NCBI GenBank assembly: GCA_019925795.1
Contig: CM034313.1
Coordinates: 25,656,932 to 25,720,931 of the forward strand
From: Dendrobium chrysotoxum
Taxonomy: Eukaryota; Streptophyta; Magnoliopsida; Asparagales; Orchidaceae
DNA: 64,000 nt
Direction of reading: 5' to 3'
Positions within the stretch are counted from its first letter, which is position 1; the number at the start of each line of letters is the position of its first letter. Below, piece by piece: positions 43,101 through 48,263 of this stretch. The notes beneath the pieces are model-generated. The model had not been told where the DNA came from. It was given only the letters and a program-made list of their open reading frames with translations, and did not search any database. The translations under genes and the position numbers were made by a program.

Positions 43101-43954
43101 AAACTTCCACATGGAATTTGCCATTTCCGTTATCTTTGAATTCAAACTTATTTATTCCAACTTCTAACGATTCAGCATAAGGCCTCTCATTTCATCTCAT
43201 TTGATACGAATACAATCCCGTTATTATTGTTGGATTGCTGGATTGCGACTGCCATTTCATCATGACAGCAACCACCAAAACCACAACTGTAGATTTTTCC
43301 CTTGAGGTTGACTAAAACGAATATTAATCTTTTGTTTCCACCGCTGCAATTTTCAACCATCTTTCTATCATGAGTATTGCTACACTACCCAAAAAAATCT
43401 TCATTAACAAAAAAATTTGATTTTATTTTTTGTTGATCCCCAATCAAAATTTGGAGTCATGCACTTTATTAGGGAATTACTTTTATTTGCTCACTTTATT
43501 TGGTGATGACGCTACATAAATTTTTATTCAGATTTTTTCTTTTTGAATATAGTATCTTTTCTTTACTTTCCATCTTGTCTTGTATTGTATGCCCCCTCCA
43601 GAATCGTCATTTTGTGAAAGTCTTCAGCTCGTGTTGGCTTATAATACAGCCAATATCTTCGGTTAACATCACTTCTACGCGAAACTATTTGTTTTTCTTG
43701 GTTATTTTTATCTTCCCTTGGTAACGAAGGGGTGTTTAACTTATCATGTCATAATTTTACTCAAGAACATATGCACAATCATATACTGAAAGTTCCGAGT
43801 ACCTGTATTAACAATGTAGAGTGAACCACAAGTAATAAATATTAGTCCATTGCCTTGTAGATCACAGTCTAATTTCAGCAGCATATTTTTTTTGCTAATT
43901 ATGTTTCTTGTATGAGCTGCAGAGAAGGTGGCTCAAGTTGAATGGAGACGATAG
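1586..43954 (+). CDS. IQD31: IQD31-like calmodulin-binding IQ67-domain protein (six coding exons over 42 kb)
   Basis: Joining the exons 1586-1675, 13455-13739, 14562-14765, 32666-32722, 32934-33960 and 43923-43954 gives a 564-residue protein, close to the usual length for this subgroup. The N-terminus MGKSPGKWIKTLLFGKK is the basic start of IQD29/30/31-type proteins. Residues 112-176 form the IQ67 domain with three IQ repeats: VQ at 117-118 with RG 122-123, LQ at 139-140 with RG 144-145, FQ at 165-166 with RG 170-171. It is interrupted by the phase-0 intron typical of the family. Residues 221-240 carry the conserved MPL...EPNSVFSWLERW block, about 476-530 the DUF4005 region (PSYMAATESAKAKLRAQ), and the end is EKVAQVEWRR. 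Known family role: calmodulin/Ca2+ signalling scaffolds at microtubules, plasma membrane or nucleus. Orthology to IQD31 is inferred from motifs only. Intron 3 length is probably inflated by an assembly duplication. Confidence 0.93.
1676..3180. other. intron 1, 5' part: no gene
   Basis: AT-rich intronic sequence with an (AT)n tract at about 2969-2990 and a small hairpin at 2733-2753 (TACATCC/GGATGTA arms). The reading frame at 2303-2485 has no recognisable features. Nothing else is supported. Confidence 0.5.
3190..3376. mobile_element. possible MITE with imperfect terminal inverted repeats
   Basis: The left end AGGCTTTGTTTAGACAG and the inverse of the right end AGGGTCTACTTGGAATGG agree at about 10 of 17 positions, and both are followed by a T-rich, TGCTTT-containing subterminal stretch. 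The size and GGCTTGTTTGGA-like ends recall common plant DNA-transposon MITEs. No clean target-site duplication was found, so this is weak. Confidence 0.3.
4371..4702 (+). repeat. tandem duplication of a TATA-bearing (LTR promoter-like) module
   Basis: Two imperfect units of about 177 bp. Each contains CTTTxCCCCTATAArTAGC with a TATA-like core (4461-4468 and 4638-4645), followed by GGAGACC and TTTGATTTCCCTA. The position upstream of a plus-strand gag-like coding relic suggests an LTR whose promoter was duplicated. LTR boundaries were not found. Confidence 0.45.
5172..5780 (+). pseudogene. retrotransposon gag-like coiled-coil coding remnant
   Basis: Two overlapping plus-strand frames (5172-5525 and 5458-5646, continuing with in-frame stops to about 5780) read as one helical, Glu/Lys/Ala-rich protein broken by a frameshift near 5450. 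Segments such as KAKEITEAKLAKASANFKA suggest a coiled coil like those in plant gypsy-type gag or 'putative gypsy type transposon' proteins. The assignment rests on composition and on the upstream TATA module; no catalytic motif is present. Confidence 0.4.
6530..6830. repeat. imperfect tandem repeat next to gypsy relic
   Basis: Two related blocks (around 6550-6650 and 6715-6810) share GTAAyCACCTAGACT, CTATAAGG and TGGrTCTTATCrnAAnGGGG elements. They lie beyond the downstream end of the minus-strand gypsy pol relic, so they may be 3' UTR or LTR sequence of that element. Confidence 0.35.
7000..8640 (-). pseudogene. degenerate Ty3-gypsy pol: reverse transcriptase and RNase H
   Basis: Minus-strand translation in shifting frames gives a recognisable pol series. 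RT pieces near 8580-8440 (REVQYQD, SNVVMVQNVTGK, VDFTKLN) and 8350-8290 (KTAFITTKGLYCY) come first. The RT/RNase H connection is at 7893-8117 (GIKVNPDKIKMIMEM, LQRLTGRVARLNPFIS, FFKVL). The RNase H core runs about 7320-7000 (NNQEEYEALVANLRLA, LTLHSDS, LMVNQINSKYK, QIPREKN). Stops and frameshifts are frequent and the catalytic YVDD is unrecognisable, so it is dead. The RNase H E and D residues remain visible. It lies antisense to the host gene in intron 1. Confidence 0.85.
8700..9715. other. intron 1 AT-rich stretch, no gene
   Basis: No coding, RNA or transposon signature could be supported here. Confidence 0.5.
9722..9922 (-). mobile_element. RTE-clade LINE, 5'-truncated 3' end
   Basis: Reads on the minus strand into a terminal (TTG)n tail (ACAACAACAACAA on plus). 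The 3' end TTTATCCCACTATGTGGGG is the same as in the copies at 11095, 32092, 42781 and 60214. Only the last ~200 bp remain; the C-terminal reading frame is broken. Confidence 0.75.
9923..11090. other. intron 1 AT-rich stretch, no gene
   Basis: Very AT-rich sequence between two LINE fragments. No supported feature. Confidence 0.5.
11095..11815 (-). mobile_element. RTE-clade LINE fragment with broken RT C-terminal ORF
   Basis: The minus-strand frames 11231-11641 and 11601-11815 encode the end of an RTE reverse transcriptase. FADEILLVDKTREG (catalytic FADD changed to FADE) and LELWRLTLESK are followed, after a frameshift and a deletion near 11640, by MLYGAECWQLKEK, SGFTLRDKIQNEHI, VGVAPV and GRGRP. 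A-rich CAAAAAAATAAAA-like sequence on both sides (about 11079-11094 and 11811-11825) is a plausible target-site duplication. The protein sequence upstream of the FADE motif is flanking DNA, not LINE. Confidence 0.82.
11830..13450. other. intron 1, 3' part: no gene
   Basis: AT-rich intronic sequence up to the acceptor of coding exon 2. Several TGATCATATAATAT-like words recur around 12240-12340 without regular spacing. No gene or transposon is supported. Confidence 0.45.
13455..13739 (+). CDS. IQD31: IQD coding exon 2 (residues 31-125)
   Basis: Encodes an acidic linker and the first half of the IQ67 domain, ending at AAIKVQAAFRGYL before the donor GTATTT at 13740. Two in-frame acceptors are possible: AAAG ending at 13454 (used here) or CTCAG ending at 13469. 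The second would shorten the protein by five residues; its CAG is the stronger site. The phase-0 end between codons of the IQ67 domain matches the conserved family intron. Confidence 0.88.
13740..14561 (+). other. IQD intron 2
   Basis: An 822-bp AT-rich intron from GTATTT to GGCAG. It is the conserved phase-0 intron of the IQ67 domain. No transposon or RNA gene is recognisable in it. Confidence 0.8.
14562..14765 (+). CDS. IQD31: IQD coding exon 3 (residues 126-193), second part of IQ67 domain
   Basis: Starts with ARRAFGALKG after the acceptor CAG (14559-14561) and supplies IQ repeats 2 (LQALIRGHLVRR) and 3 (FQALFRGQRVR). Ends at GCG before the donor GTAATA. Both ends are phase 0. Its last ~57 bp are duplicated downstream near 15317-15375. 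Confidence 0.93.
14709..15658 (+). repeat. tandem duplication of exon 3's 3' end plus intron 3 start
   Basis: Unit A (14709-15315) holds the last 57 bp of exon 3, its donor and about 550 bp of intron. Unit B starts at 15316 and repeats exon and intron in the same order with about 80% identity to 15658. Its exon part reads SSIGFEVSTKFPYRKAM against SSGIGLEISAKFPYRKTA, with the donor changed from GGTAATAG to TGTTAGTA. The rest of unit B resumes at 32033-32215, after 16 kb of transposons. Unit B has no acceptor and only part of the exon, so it is a pseudo-exon. Confidence 0.85.
15660..17005. mobile_element. LTR-like sequence hosting a hAT insertion
   Basis: This begins the transposon block that interrupts unit B. 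It contains AAATCTTTATTATC...GTACAAG and an oligo-pyrimidine stretch arranged as in the minus-strand LTR at 31050-31990, but the identity is low and no TG...CA ends could be fixed. The small frames at 15915-16145 and 16159-16422 show no domain. Confidence 0.35.
16277..16765. mobile_element. non-autonomous hAT-type element, CpG-rich, intact TIRs and 8-bp TSD
   Basis: The element starts TAGGGGTGTCAA and ends TTGACACCCCTA, a perfect 12-bp inverted repeat. It is flanked by CCTGCACT (16269-16276) and CCTGTACT (16766-16773), an 8-bp target duplication with one change. Total length is 489 bp. The interior is built of GGGTCGGGTTCGGGTT-like words in both orientations, around a GC-rich core (about 16460-16600) of GCTCGCCC/GCGAGCTC repeats. 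No transposase is encoded. TIR and TSD lengths fit the hAT superfamily. Confidence 0.88.
17040..18130. repeat. repeat family R1, copy 1 (LTR-like)
   Basis: Shares an extended colinear match with 24490-25330, 29547-30390 and, more distantly, 40405-41045. Shared blocks include ATTCTATCTC...CTCTA, CATGCAA, CACTAGATGTTA and AAAGAAAGTACAAG. Downstream comes a stretch rich in GCGCC/GCTGC words (17900-18070). The AAGTAATAAAG...ATCAAGGA-like start resembles LTRs of plant retrotransposons, but the ends are undefined and there is no coding sequence. Confidence 0.6.
18140..18770. other. AT-rich intron 3 stretch, no gene
   Basis: No coding or repeat signature recognised. Confidence 0.45.
18778..19049 (+). 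mobile_element. Tat-type LTR fragment (R2), 5' side of a deleted gypsy element
   Basis: Begins TGTTGACCTCAATGCTAG and aligns along its length with 24004-24290 (and 29061-29345), which follow a polypurine tract. Pol sequence starts almost directly after it (about 19055), so the LTR remainder, PBS, gag, protease and RT have been deleted. Confidence 0.6.
19055..20990 (+). pseudogene. Ty3-gypsy (Tat lineage) RNase H and integrase, degenerate
   Basis: The order is as in gypsy pol. LALTGRLTRW leads into RNase H (NNEAEYDALVV, DDSQLLINQVLGVYK; 19153-19434). Next come the integrase zinc-binding region near 19915-20100 (GLCGVHQSGPKM, ending ASWPF) and the integrase core at 20147-20443 (TDYFSKWAETVLFKEV, then IISHNNPIF, NGLAEAFYK). 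The second catalytic Asp (normally SDN) is His here; the first Asp and the Glu remain. Several stops and frameshifts follow to about 20990. GVHQSGPKM before the core is typical of the Tat lineage. Known function: integration of the retrotransposon cDNA; not functional here. Confidence 0.88.
21121..21345. repeat. two tandem ~120-bp repeats in the gypsy 3' region
   Basis: Blocks starting near 21125 and 21245 share ATAAGrCA...GGCATTT, AATATTyATTTG, GGCATyATGCT and AAATAAATATTTAAAAT. Such repeats are common between pol and the 3' LTR of Tat elements. Confidence 0.55.
21530..22025. repeat. direct repeats around AAAGGCCGTAGTAAG (period ~365 bp)
   Basis: 21530-21655 and 21895-22020 share GTATGAGG, TCGAGTCGCTGGCA-like, TTACTCAAyAAG and AAAGGCCGTAGTAAG words in the same order. 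They belong to the spacer between integrase and the antisense PMD gene. Confidence 0.5.
22360..23790 (-). pseudogene. plant mobile domain (PMD) protein, degenerate, antisense in gypsy element
   Basis: Minus-strand pieces in order: DEVIWAIINKHDPQEVADMADRLEQ with SLVPCSKLNPSVYKDPAE (about 23725-23550); IYEAIYASM...FHSWIKGVIELWDLI, LEGLTITLWELQAISSLPIFG, EECIPPDE (23260-23020); YWILVCWICAFVLPGKGG with RCSSLLAASLLSQGEHLSIA (22760-22600). The IELW/LTITLWELQ.ISSLPIFG series is the PMD core start and the LLAASLLSQGE.LSIA stretch its middle. Stops and frameshifts break it. PMD genes are often carried by transposons, and the Tat lineage is known for antisense extra ORFs between pol and 3' LTR, which is exactly this position. 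Confidence 0.65.
23991..24300 (+). mobile_element. polypurine tract and 3' LTR start of the Tat element
   Basis: ATTTGGGGGCAT (to 24003) is a Tat-like polypurine tract, directly followed by TGTTGACCTC at 24004, the LTR start that matches 18778. The right end of the LTR was not located; the following AT-rich sequence to about 24480 may belong to it. Confidence 0.6.
24490..25330. repeat. repeat family R1, copy 2
   Basis: Colinear with 17281-18130 and nearly identical to 29547-30390. It is followed (25330-25510) by degenerate GCG-rich words such as GACGCCGCAATG, GACGTTGCGGCATTG, GGCGCTGAATTG and GCGCTGTAATG. Confidence 0.65.
25740..25990 (-). pseudogene. Ty3-gypsy gag remnant, copy 1
   Basis: Same minus-strand sequence as 30801-31040, where RGHDTEECCHLY...LVEELI...LKEFV is readable. 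This copy has an indel near 25901 and another near 25957. It lies between R1 and a GA-repeat-bearing LTR-like sequence that is cut by the gap. Confidence 0.6.
26094..26140. repeat. (GA)n microsatellite, copy 1
   Basis: About 23 GA units; the matching tract in the second copy is 31147-31192. Confidence 0.9.
26270..26769. other. assembly gap of exactly 500 N
   Basis: A round-number run of N, a conventional placeholder for an unknown gap size. All reading frames through it are meaningless. Confidence 0.99.
27385..28850 (-). pseudogene. PMD pseudogene, second copy
   Basis: Same content as 22360-23790. The frame at 27381-27722 again gives LLAASLLSQGEHLSIA, with different small indels. It is probably the same locus seen twice, not a second gene. 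Confidence 0.6.
29048..29345 (+). mobile_element. PPT and R2 LTR start, second copy
   Basis: TTTGGGGGCATT then TGTTGACCTC at 29061, as at 24004. Confidence 0.6.
29547..30390. repeat. repeat family R1, copy 3
   Basis: Nearly identical to 24490-25330; part of the second member of the gap-flanking pair. Confidence 0.65.
30801..31040 (-). pseudogene. Ty3-gypsy gag C-terminal remnant
   Basis: The frame reads NLENINKDRGHDTEECCHLY, then NLVEELIRIDKLKEFV. This matches the conserved gag region of plant gypsy elements (HxDHGHDTEECxxLxxxIExLIxxGxLxxFV) that lies just before the protease. Only about 80 codons remain. It lies downstream, on the minus strand, of the LTR-like region at 31050-31990. Confidence 0.75.
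31050..31990 (-). mobile_element. minus-strand LTR-like region with TATA box
   Basis: On the minus strand a TATAAAAG box (plus 31397-31404) is followed by a pyrimidine/purine-biased leader and, after about 350 bp, by the gag remnant. This arrangement fits a 5' LTR of a gypsy element. It contains a (GA)n tract at 31147-31192. The ends are not defined; a right end near 31990 is a guess. Confidence 0.5.
32033..32215 (+). repeat. distal part of duplicated intron unit B
   Basis: TTTTATTTATTTTGTTGACTTTTTTT, TGATAAATT.TG.AGGACTGA and TTGCTCTT.GAAAAA match 15200-15312 in unit A and end at the same AGAATCT junction. This is therefore the remainder of unit B, separated from 15658 by inserted transposons. 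Confidence 0.8.
32092..32131 (-). mobile_element. 40-bp remnant-size RTE LINE insertion with 17-bp TSD
   Basis: GCAACAACAATAACAACATC followed by TTTTGTCCCACTATG is the extreme 3' end of the RTE family seen at 60214. It is bracketed by AATCTTTGAAAAAAGCA at 32075-32091 and 32132-32148, an exact 17-bp repeat. The paralogous site at 15238-15255 is uninterrupted. Confidence 0.85.
32666..32722 (+). CDS. IQD31: IQD coding exon 4 (57-bp small exon, residues 194-212)
   Basis: VVQKLNSKKKLFTNAFVIR lies between a T-rich acceptor ending CCCAG (32661-32665) and the donor GTAAGT at 32723, phase 0 on both sides. It supplies the basic segment that follows the IQ67 domain in this subgroup. It is easily missed by gene finders because of its size and the 17.9-kb intron before it. 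Confidence 0.88.
32934..33960 (+). CDS. IQD31: IQD coding exon 5 (residues 213-554), large C-terminal exon
   Basis: Begins LVSSSITGMPLRTQY after the acceptor ATTCAG ending at 32933; the frame continues unbroken to 33960. It holds the EPNSVFSWLERW block, a long Ser/Lys/Glu-rich disordered middle with a repeated K-x-x-L-R-K-(I/V)-S motif, and the DUF4005 region with TRRHSLPSS. It ends after the first base of a codon (phase 1) at the donor GTATGT (33961). An in-frame TAA follows the donor, so without the last exon the protein would end at 33968. Confidence 0.92.
33961..35225. other. intron 5 start, no gene
   Basis: Donor GTATGT, then intronic sequence. Reading frames at 34402-34596 and 34958-35167 show no family resemblance. 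Nothing else is supported. Confidence 0.5.
35230..35950 (+). pseudogene. Ty3-gypsy gag remnant in intron 5
   Basis: The plus-strand frame 35665-35925 reads VAGHIAYFKLVASLMDVHD, then KCPPFFTTFKESALRQFS, FFKFKRMFVTQLA. This follows the plant gypsy gag pattern (DPxxHLxxFxxxM..., CKxFPxTLxGxAxxWF..., SFxxLxxxFxxxF). Upstream 35230-35660 is a broken continuation with stops. Not functional. Confidence 0.7.
36000..39068 (-). repeat. long repeat R4, minus-orientation copy (internally deleted)
   Basis: The outer end at 39068 (minus-strand TGTTGACCT...TTTTTGAATGAGATC) matches 51289. Stretches at 38030-39068, 37570-37880 and 36010-37110 align with the inverse of about 51289-52400, 56440-56730 and 56740-57995. 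About 4 kb present in the plus copy (roughly 52.4-56.4 kb) is missing. An L1 LINE has inserted at 37123. Confidence 0.75.
37123..37506 (+). mobile_element. 5'-truncated L1-type LINE, RNase H-like end with poly(A) tail
   Basis: Plus-strand translation gives EGDNANVIKSL, a stop, then FNWVHRDCNKLADLCANYA (37235-37447). This is the RNase H-like domain found at the 3' end of plant L1 elements. A 17-A tail (37490-37506) follows. The flanks ACTTCTAAGT (37113-37122) and AATTCTCAGT (37505-37514) are a probable, partly decayed TSD, and the R4 alignment resumes directly after it. Confidence 0.78.
39879..42072 (+). mobile_element. Ty3-gypsy element with both LTRs and TSD ATACG, internally deleted
   Basis: 5' LTR 39879-40154 and 3' LTR 41812-42072 both start TGATGTGGACCATCATACTC and end in CA (GCTACTGTAGCTCCATCA / GCTACTGCAGCTCTGTCA). 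The 5-bp flanks ATACG (39874-39878) and ATACG (42073-42077) are identical. A primer-binding site TGGTATTAGAGCC (40158), as for initiator tRNA-Met, and a polypurine tract (CCAGGGAGAA, 41801-41810) are in place. The interior holds an integrase end near 41160-41400 (TEVANQTLDNLICCLV, AEFAYNSMPNRST, with stops) and an R1-like insertion (40405-41045). Confidence 0.93.
40405..41045. repeat. repeat family R1, divergent copy 4, nested in gypsy element
   Basis: TAATAAAGTTTAGAGCATAA, ATTGTATCTCCTTAGACTCC, CCTCCTAATTGTTGCATCATTC and TATAAAGTACAAG follow the order of 17040-17640. It separates the gypsy 5' end from its integrase, so it is nested in, or replaced, the gag-RT region. Confidence 0.5.
42078..42780. 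other. intron 5 stretch, no gene
   Basis: No supported coding sequence or repeat signature. Confidence 0.45.
42781..43062 (+). mobile_element. RTE LINE 3' fragment, plus orientation
   Basis: Inverse of the 60214-60520 sequence: DKIRESHL.WFGHIK...DDPVRK...KIGRGRPKKTWLENIRN and ending in GATGTTGTTATTGTTGT. The frame has small deletions. It is the only RTE copy in this window on the plus strand. Confidence 0.78.
43063..43922. other. intron 5 end, no gene
   Basis: T-rich intronic sequence up to the acceptor CTGCAG of the last exon. Nothing else is supported. Confidence 0.45.
43923..43954 (+). CDS. IQD31: IQD coding exon 6 (32 bp, residues 555-564 and stop)
   Basis: After the acceptor CTGCAG (ends 43922), phase-1 joining to exon 5 gives EKVAQVEWRR and TAG. 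The C-terminal EWRR is a hallmark of the subgroup, which makes this tiny exon convincing despite a 9.96-kb intron before it. The 3' UTR runs on from 43955; no strong poly(A) signal is visible, and the T-rich stretch to about 44270 is a plausible end. Confidence 0.88.
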
Positions 43955-45195
43955 TTTTGTTTGAAATGCGTTACTTCACTCGAGGCAAATGGTTCTTATG
44001 GATGACATACATTTCATTTGTTGGTCGTTTGGTTATCATGTAAATCTGTACGTGTGGTGTAATCAGTAAAATTTTATTAGCAGTTTGTTTGCTGACTTGT
44101 GTGGTGTGCCTGATGCTTTTACCAACATTGTCATTTCATTTTATTCTGTAAACTTGTTTCTATGGTCTATATTTCTTCTAACAAGACAACTGGGATTTGC
44201 ACCAATTCTGTTTTCTTATAGTCTTCTGAGCTTAAAGATGGTCTTCTTGAGATTAAATACTCGGTAGGTCACATAATAGTAGATTTTGTTATGTAATCAA
44301 CGGACGGGAGAAAAGGGATTATGATAGTATATTCACTTATTTTTTTCATTATCACTCTCACTTTATGTTTCTTAGATATTAGATATTAGATATTGCACAT
44401 ATATATATTAGAAAGGTTATGATGGCCCACTGTAAAATTAGCAAGGTGCTAGAATCTCTACAATCTCAATTCCCTAATTAGGCTGAACTAAAGAGTTTAA
44501 GCTCAGACTAACCATTTTGCAAATCCAATTTGTATATGTTTTTTTAATGTGTAATATTTCCTTAGATATTACCCAACTGACTTATCATGTAATTTGTTGT
44601 GAATAATGACTTCAGTGCAACCTAATTAGGAAAGTAAATTAAGAGAAATTTTAGATTTTATTGGTAGAAATCTAGCTTATCGTTTTACAATTCTAGCTAA
44701 AGCTTATCTTTTTAGAAGCCTAATAAAGATGAGTTTTCCTCACGAGTAAAATTTTTAGATATTGCCTATTAGGTCTCTAAAGGATGACAATTAGATCTAT
44801 AGCTTTGTATATTCTAGGTGGAAGGAATTTATAATAGATGTCAATCTTTATTTTACATATTTTAAATGCAATTCTAGTACTTAGGTTGTTTGCACCATCA
44901 TTGTGATCTTTGTGGCTCCCTTAAACCATTAAAGACCTAATTGATCTTAGGTGGGACCTTAGATATCCTCCTAGAGAACTCTAGTAAACCAAAGCTAGGG
45001 TTAGCATACCTATGCACCTCATCTATTGCCCAGTCAACTCGAGGATGCATTTGAATTTGATATGCTCCACTTTGACCTTACATTGGTCAATGTTAAATCT
45101 TGTTTAAACTTAGCTAAGTGTTCTAAGGAACCTTTTAATGAGCTTAGATCCCCCTAGCACTTTACTAAAGGATGTCATTACAATTAAGGATGGCA
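43955..45195. other. 3' UTR candidate and intergenic DNA
   Basis: The first ~300 bp after the TAG probably hold the 3' UTR. The rest (44300-45195) is AT-rich with a triple GATATTA repeat near 44377 and no gene. Confidence 0.45.
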
Positions 45196-45541
45196 TGTGA
45201 CAACCTGAAAATGAAAAATATTTTAAAATATGAATTTTTGAATTTCTGAATGAACTGAAGCGCTTAGGCACTGGCTTGTGAGCACTGCGATGCTAGGGTT
45301 GTGAGCACAGCGGCGTCAAAAATTGTTGTTGCGGCGTTTGAGTCTCTATATTTTATAGTAATTTTGATTCTACATGCAGCATTGCGGCGTTGGGTCTGAG
45401 CACTGTAATGTTAGGCCACTAACTGTATTTTTATATATTTTTTTTATTAAAAATATCTTTGCCATTGCCTCCCTCACTCTCATTTCCTTGCCCGAGAAGA
45501 AATCGAAGAAGAAGAAGAAGAAGAAGGGAGAAGAAGAGTAG

Positions 45542-45583
<42 letters not shown>

Positions 45584-45966
45584 GTCCATCAGGGCTTTTT
45601 CGTCCGTCTTTCTTTTAAAAATTTTAAAAGCATTGTAAGTAATTATCCTCTTACTTCTATTTTTGATGGTTTTGATTTCTATATATTTATCTCTCCTAAA
45701 TTTGATAAAAATGCATTATCTCATAATTTTATAAGTTTTCATATTTCTATATGAACTAGAGCGCTTAGGTGTTGTGAGCATTGTGACGCCAGAAACTGTC
45801 GTTGTGGCATTTGAGTCTCTGTTTCTATAATATTTTTGATTTTGCATATAGCACTTCGGTGCTAGGTCATTAATAGTATTTTTTTCTTTTTTTCTTATAA
45901 ATATCTTTGCCCTCGCCTCTTTCACTCCTTTACTCTAGTTGCCTTATATGGGAAGAAATTGAAGGG

Positions 45967-46033
<67 letters not shown>

Positions 46034-48263
46034 GGAGGGAGGTAGGGAGGGAGGGAGTCTATAGAGGTCTTTTTATCTGTTCTTTTTATGAAAATTATTC
46101 TAAGCATTATAAGTAACTATCATCTACTTCTGTTTTTTGATAGTTTTGATTTCTATGGATTTTATCTCTTCTAAATCAGATAAAAATATATTATTGGATA
46201 TAAACATATATGAATATTTCTCTGAAATGAGTAGGGAAAATATATACTAAAAATGGTTTGAGTGTAATGTATTGTGATGTGATATGATAATTCTAAGATG
46301 TAATTTGTGTTGATATAATTGATAAGACTGATATGTATTGAAATATGATATTGATCTGACTGAAAAGATGTAATGTATTGATACTGCTCTTATATAAAAT
46401 GATATACTAATTACTATCAGATATACATGATATGATAACCCCATATGATACCTTTAAGATTTGTGAATACACTGATTGAGAGTCATAAGGAGTTGGAGAC
46501 TAATTGGGAGATAAGGAGTCGGGGCGACTAATCCATGTGATTGTAGGAGAGTTATTGGGAGTGCCCTGATTGGGAGTTATAAAAGGTGATTGATTGAGAG
46601 TCATAAGTGTAGGAGCAAGATATCCTCATCTGAGTATCTGATACTATTTACTGAATACATATATTGATTATTGATTACTAATTAATAATACTGATTACTA
46701 ATACTATTTACTATTACTGAATATGGATACTTGTACTACTATATAATTGTATAATTGATAGGTTGACAGAAATGATTGAATGATATGATTGAATAAAATT
46801 GATGGATTGATTGACATAGGTAATTGGTATAGATAACACATATTGATTTATATATTCTCTTATATGAATTACAACATATTATTTCTTTTTTGCCTTATAT
46901 TGATTTTAGTTATAAGATTTTAATTATTATGCCGAGCTTTTTATGCTCATTATATGATTTTAACATGTATATAGAAAAAATAAGAACCCTGTGGTTTGAG
47001 GCACTAGATGATATTCATAGTTTTCTTTTTGCACTGTTGGTTTAGTTTTATTTTGATTCATCAGAGTTATGTATATTTTTTTGTAGCCTATGAAGGCTAT
47101 TGTTTATATTATTTTGGGACTCTCGATGTAAAATATAAATTGATTATAACAATGTGAATTATGTTTTTTCAATGTTTATATTCATATAATGCAATTAATC
47201 AGCTCTAGGTATTAAATTAATCTGGTTGTAAATGACCATTAGATGGTATAGAGAATTAAGAAAAAAAATATAGGAATGAAAAGAGAAATAGAAAAGAAAT
47301 TCTTTTACTTTAGATCTTAGGGTATGACAAAGTGGTATTAAAGCAATGGTAGTAGAAGAATTAGCTTGTAATCAAAGCTGTATTATTGATTATAGTATTT
47401 AAATGTGTTTATAAATTTATTTTATTTTAAATAATTTGTTTTGTATTTATGTTTTGAAAGATTCATTTTGAATTTAAGATTTTTATATTGATCAAGCAAA
47501 TGGACCCAATTGGAAAAGGAAAGAAATCTGAACTCAACACTGAAGTATCTTTAGTGACTTCGAGGAATATGAAAAGGTTTGCAGATATGATTGCTCATAT
47601 GGTGATCGATAGATTGATGAGACAATTTGGGTAGAGCTATAGGAAAATATGTGAAAGTAGAAAGAAAAGGATATGCATGATTGTTAAAGTACCTATCACT
47701 TCGTAATATATTTGGTGTGGGAGGAGACATGTGGGACCCTACCACAAGGTGATAAGATAATATTTTAGATGCGGTGATTTAGGATACCGAATGACAGAAG
47801 GGTCTATTGCCTGGACACGGACAAAGATAAGCCCAAACTGAACATAGATAGTTGGAACTAGTGAAAGGGGTTCCACAAGTGTCTGAGGATACGATTAGTA
47901 TAATTTTTGTATTATTTTAGAATTTTGAGGTAAATTTGAATTGAATTTAACGTGATCTCTAATTTATCATTTCTTATATACCAATTCATCGATTTGATCT
48001 CAAAAGTTTATTTTGAGTTTGTGTTTTCTCTCTCTGACTGATATAGAAATGTCAAAGATGATATTTTTTTTAAATGGAGAGATTGTGACAACCCAAAAAT
48101 AAAAAGTATTTTAAAATATAAATTGTTGAATTTTTGTATAAAATGAAGTGCTTTGGTGATGTGCTTGTGAGCGTTACAACACTAGGGTTGAGAGCATAGC
48201 CATGCTAAAAGTTGTTGATGCGACTTTTAAGTCTCTATTTCTATAATAATTTTGATTTTGCTT
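45196..48263 (+). mobile_element. non-autonomous gypsy element R3, plus copy (LTR-PBS-gag scrap-PPT-partial LTR)
   Basis: The 5' LTR runs 45196 (TGTGACAACC) to 47329 (...GGTATGACA), 2134 bp, with TATAAAAG at 46578. A primer site TGGTATTAAAGCAATGG (47333-47349) resembles that of initiator tRNA-Met. The 755-bp interior starts MDPIGKGKKSE near 47501 and holds only a gag fragment. A polypurine tract AAATGGAGAGA (48072-48082) precedes the 3' LTR start TGTGACAACCC at 48084, which is cut after about 180 bp where the inverted copy begins. Confidence 0.82.
45230..46170 (+). repeat. ~0.5-kb internal tandem duplication inside the R3 LTR with two GA tracts
   Basis: 45230-45745 and 45757-46190 share GCGCTTAGG, TTTGAGTCTCT, TTTTTGATT, (GA)n (45546-45580 and 45968-46026), CATT.TAAGTAA.TATC and TTTGATTTCTAT in the same order. 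The plus-strand frame through the second GA tract is pure Arg/Glu repeat and not a protein. Confidence 0.75.

Noticed and set aside
45907..46116. Arg-Glu repeat frame and its Ser-Leu complement
   Set aside because: Pure translation of a (GA)n microsatellite.
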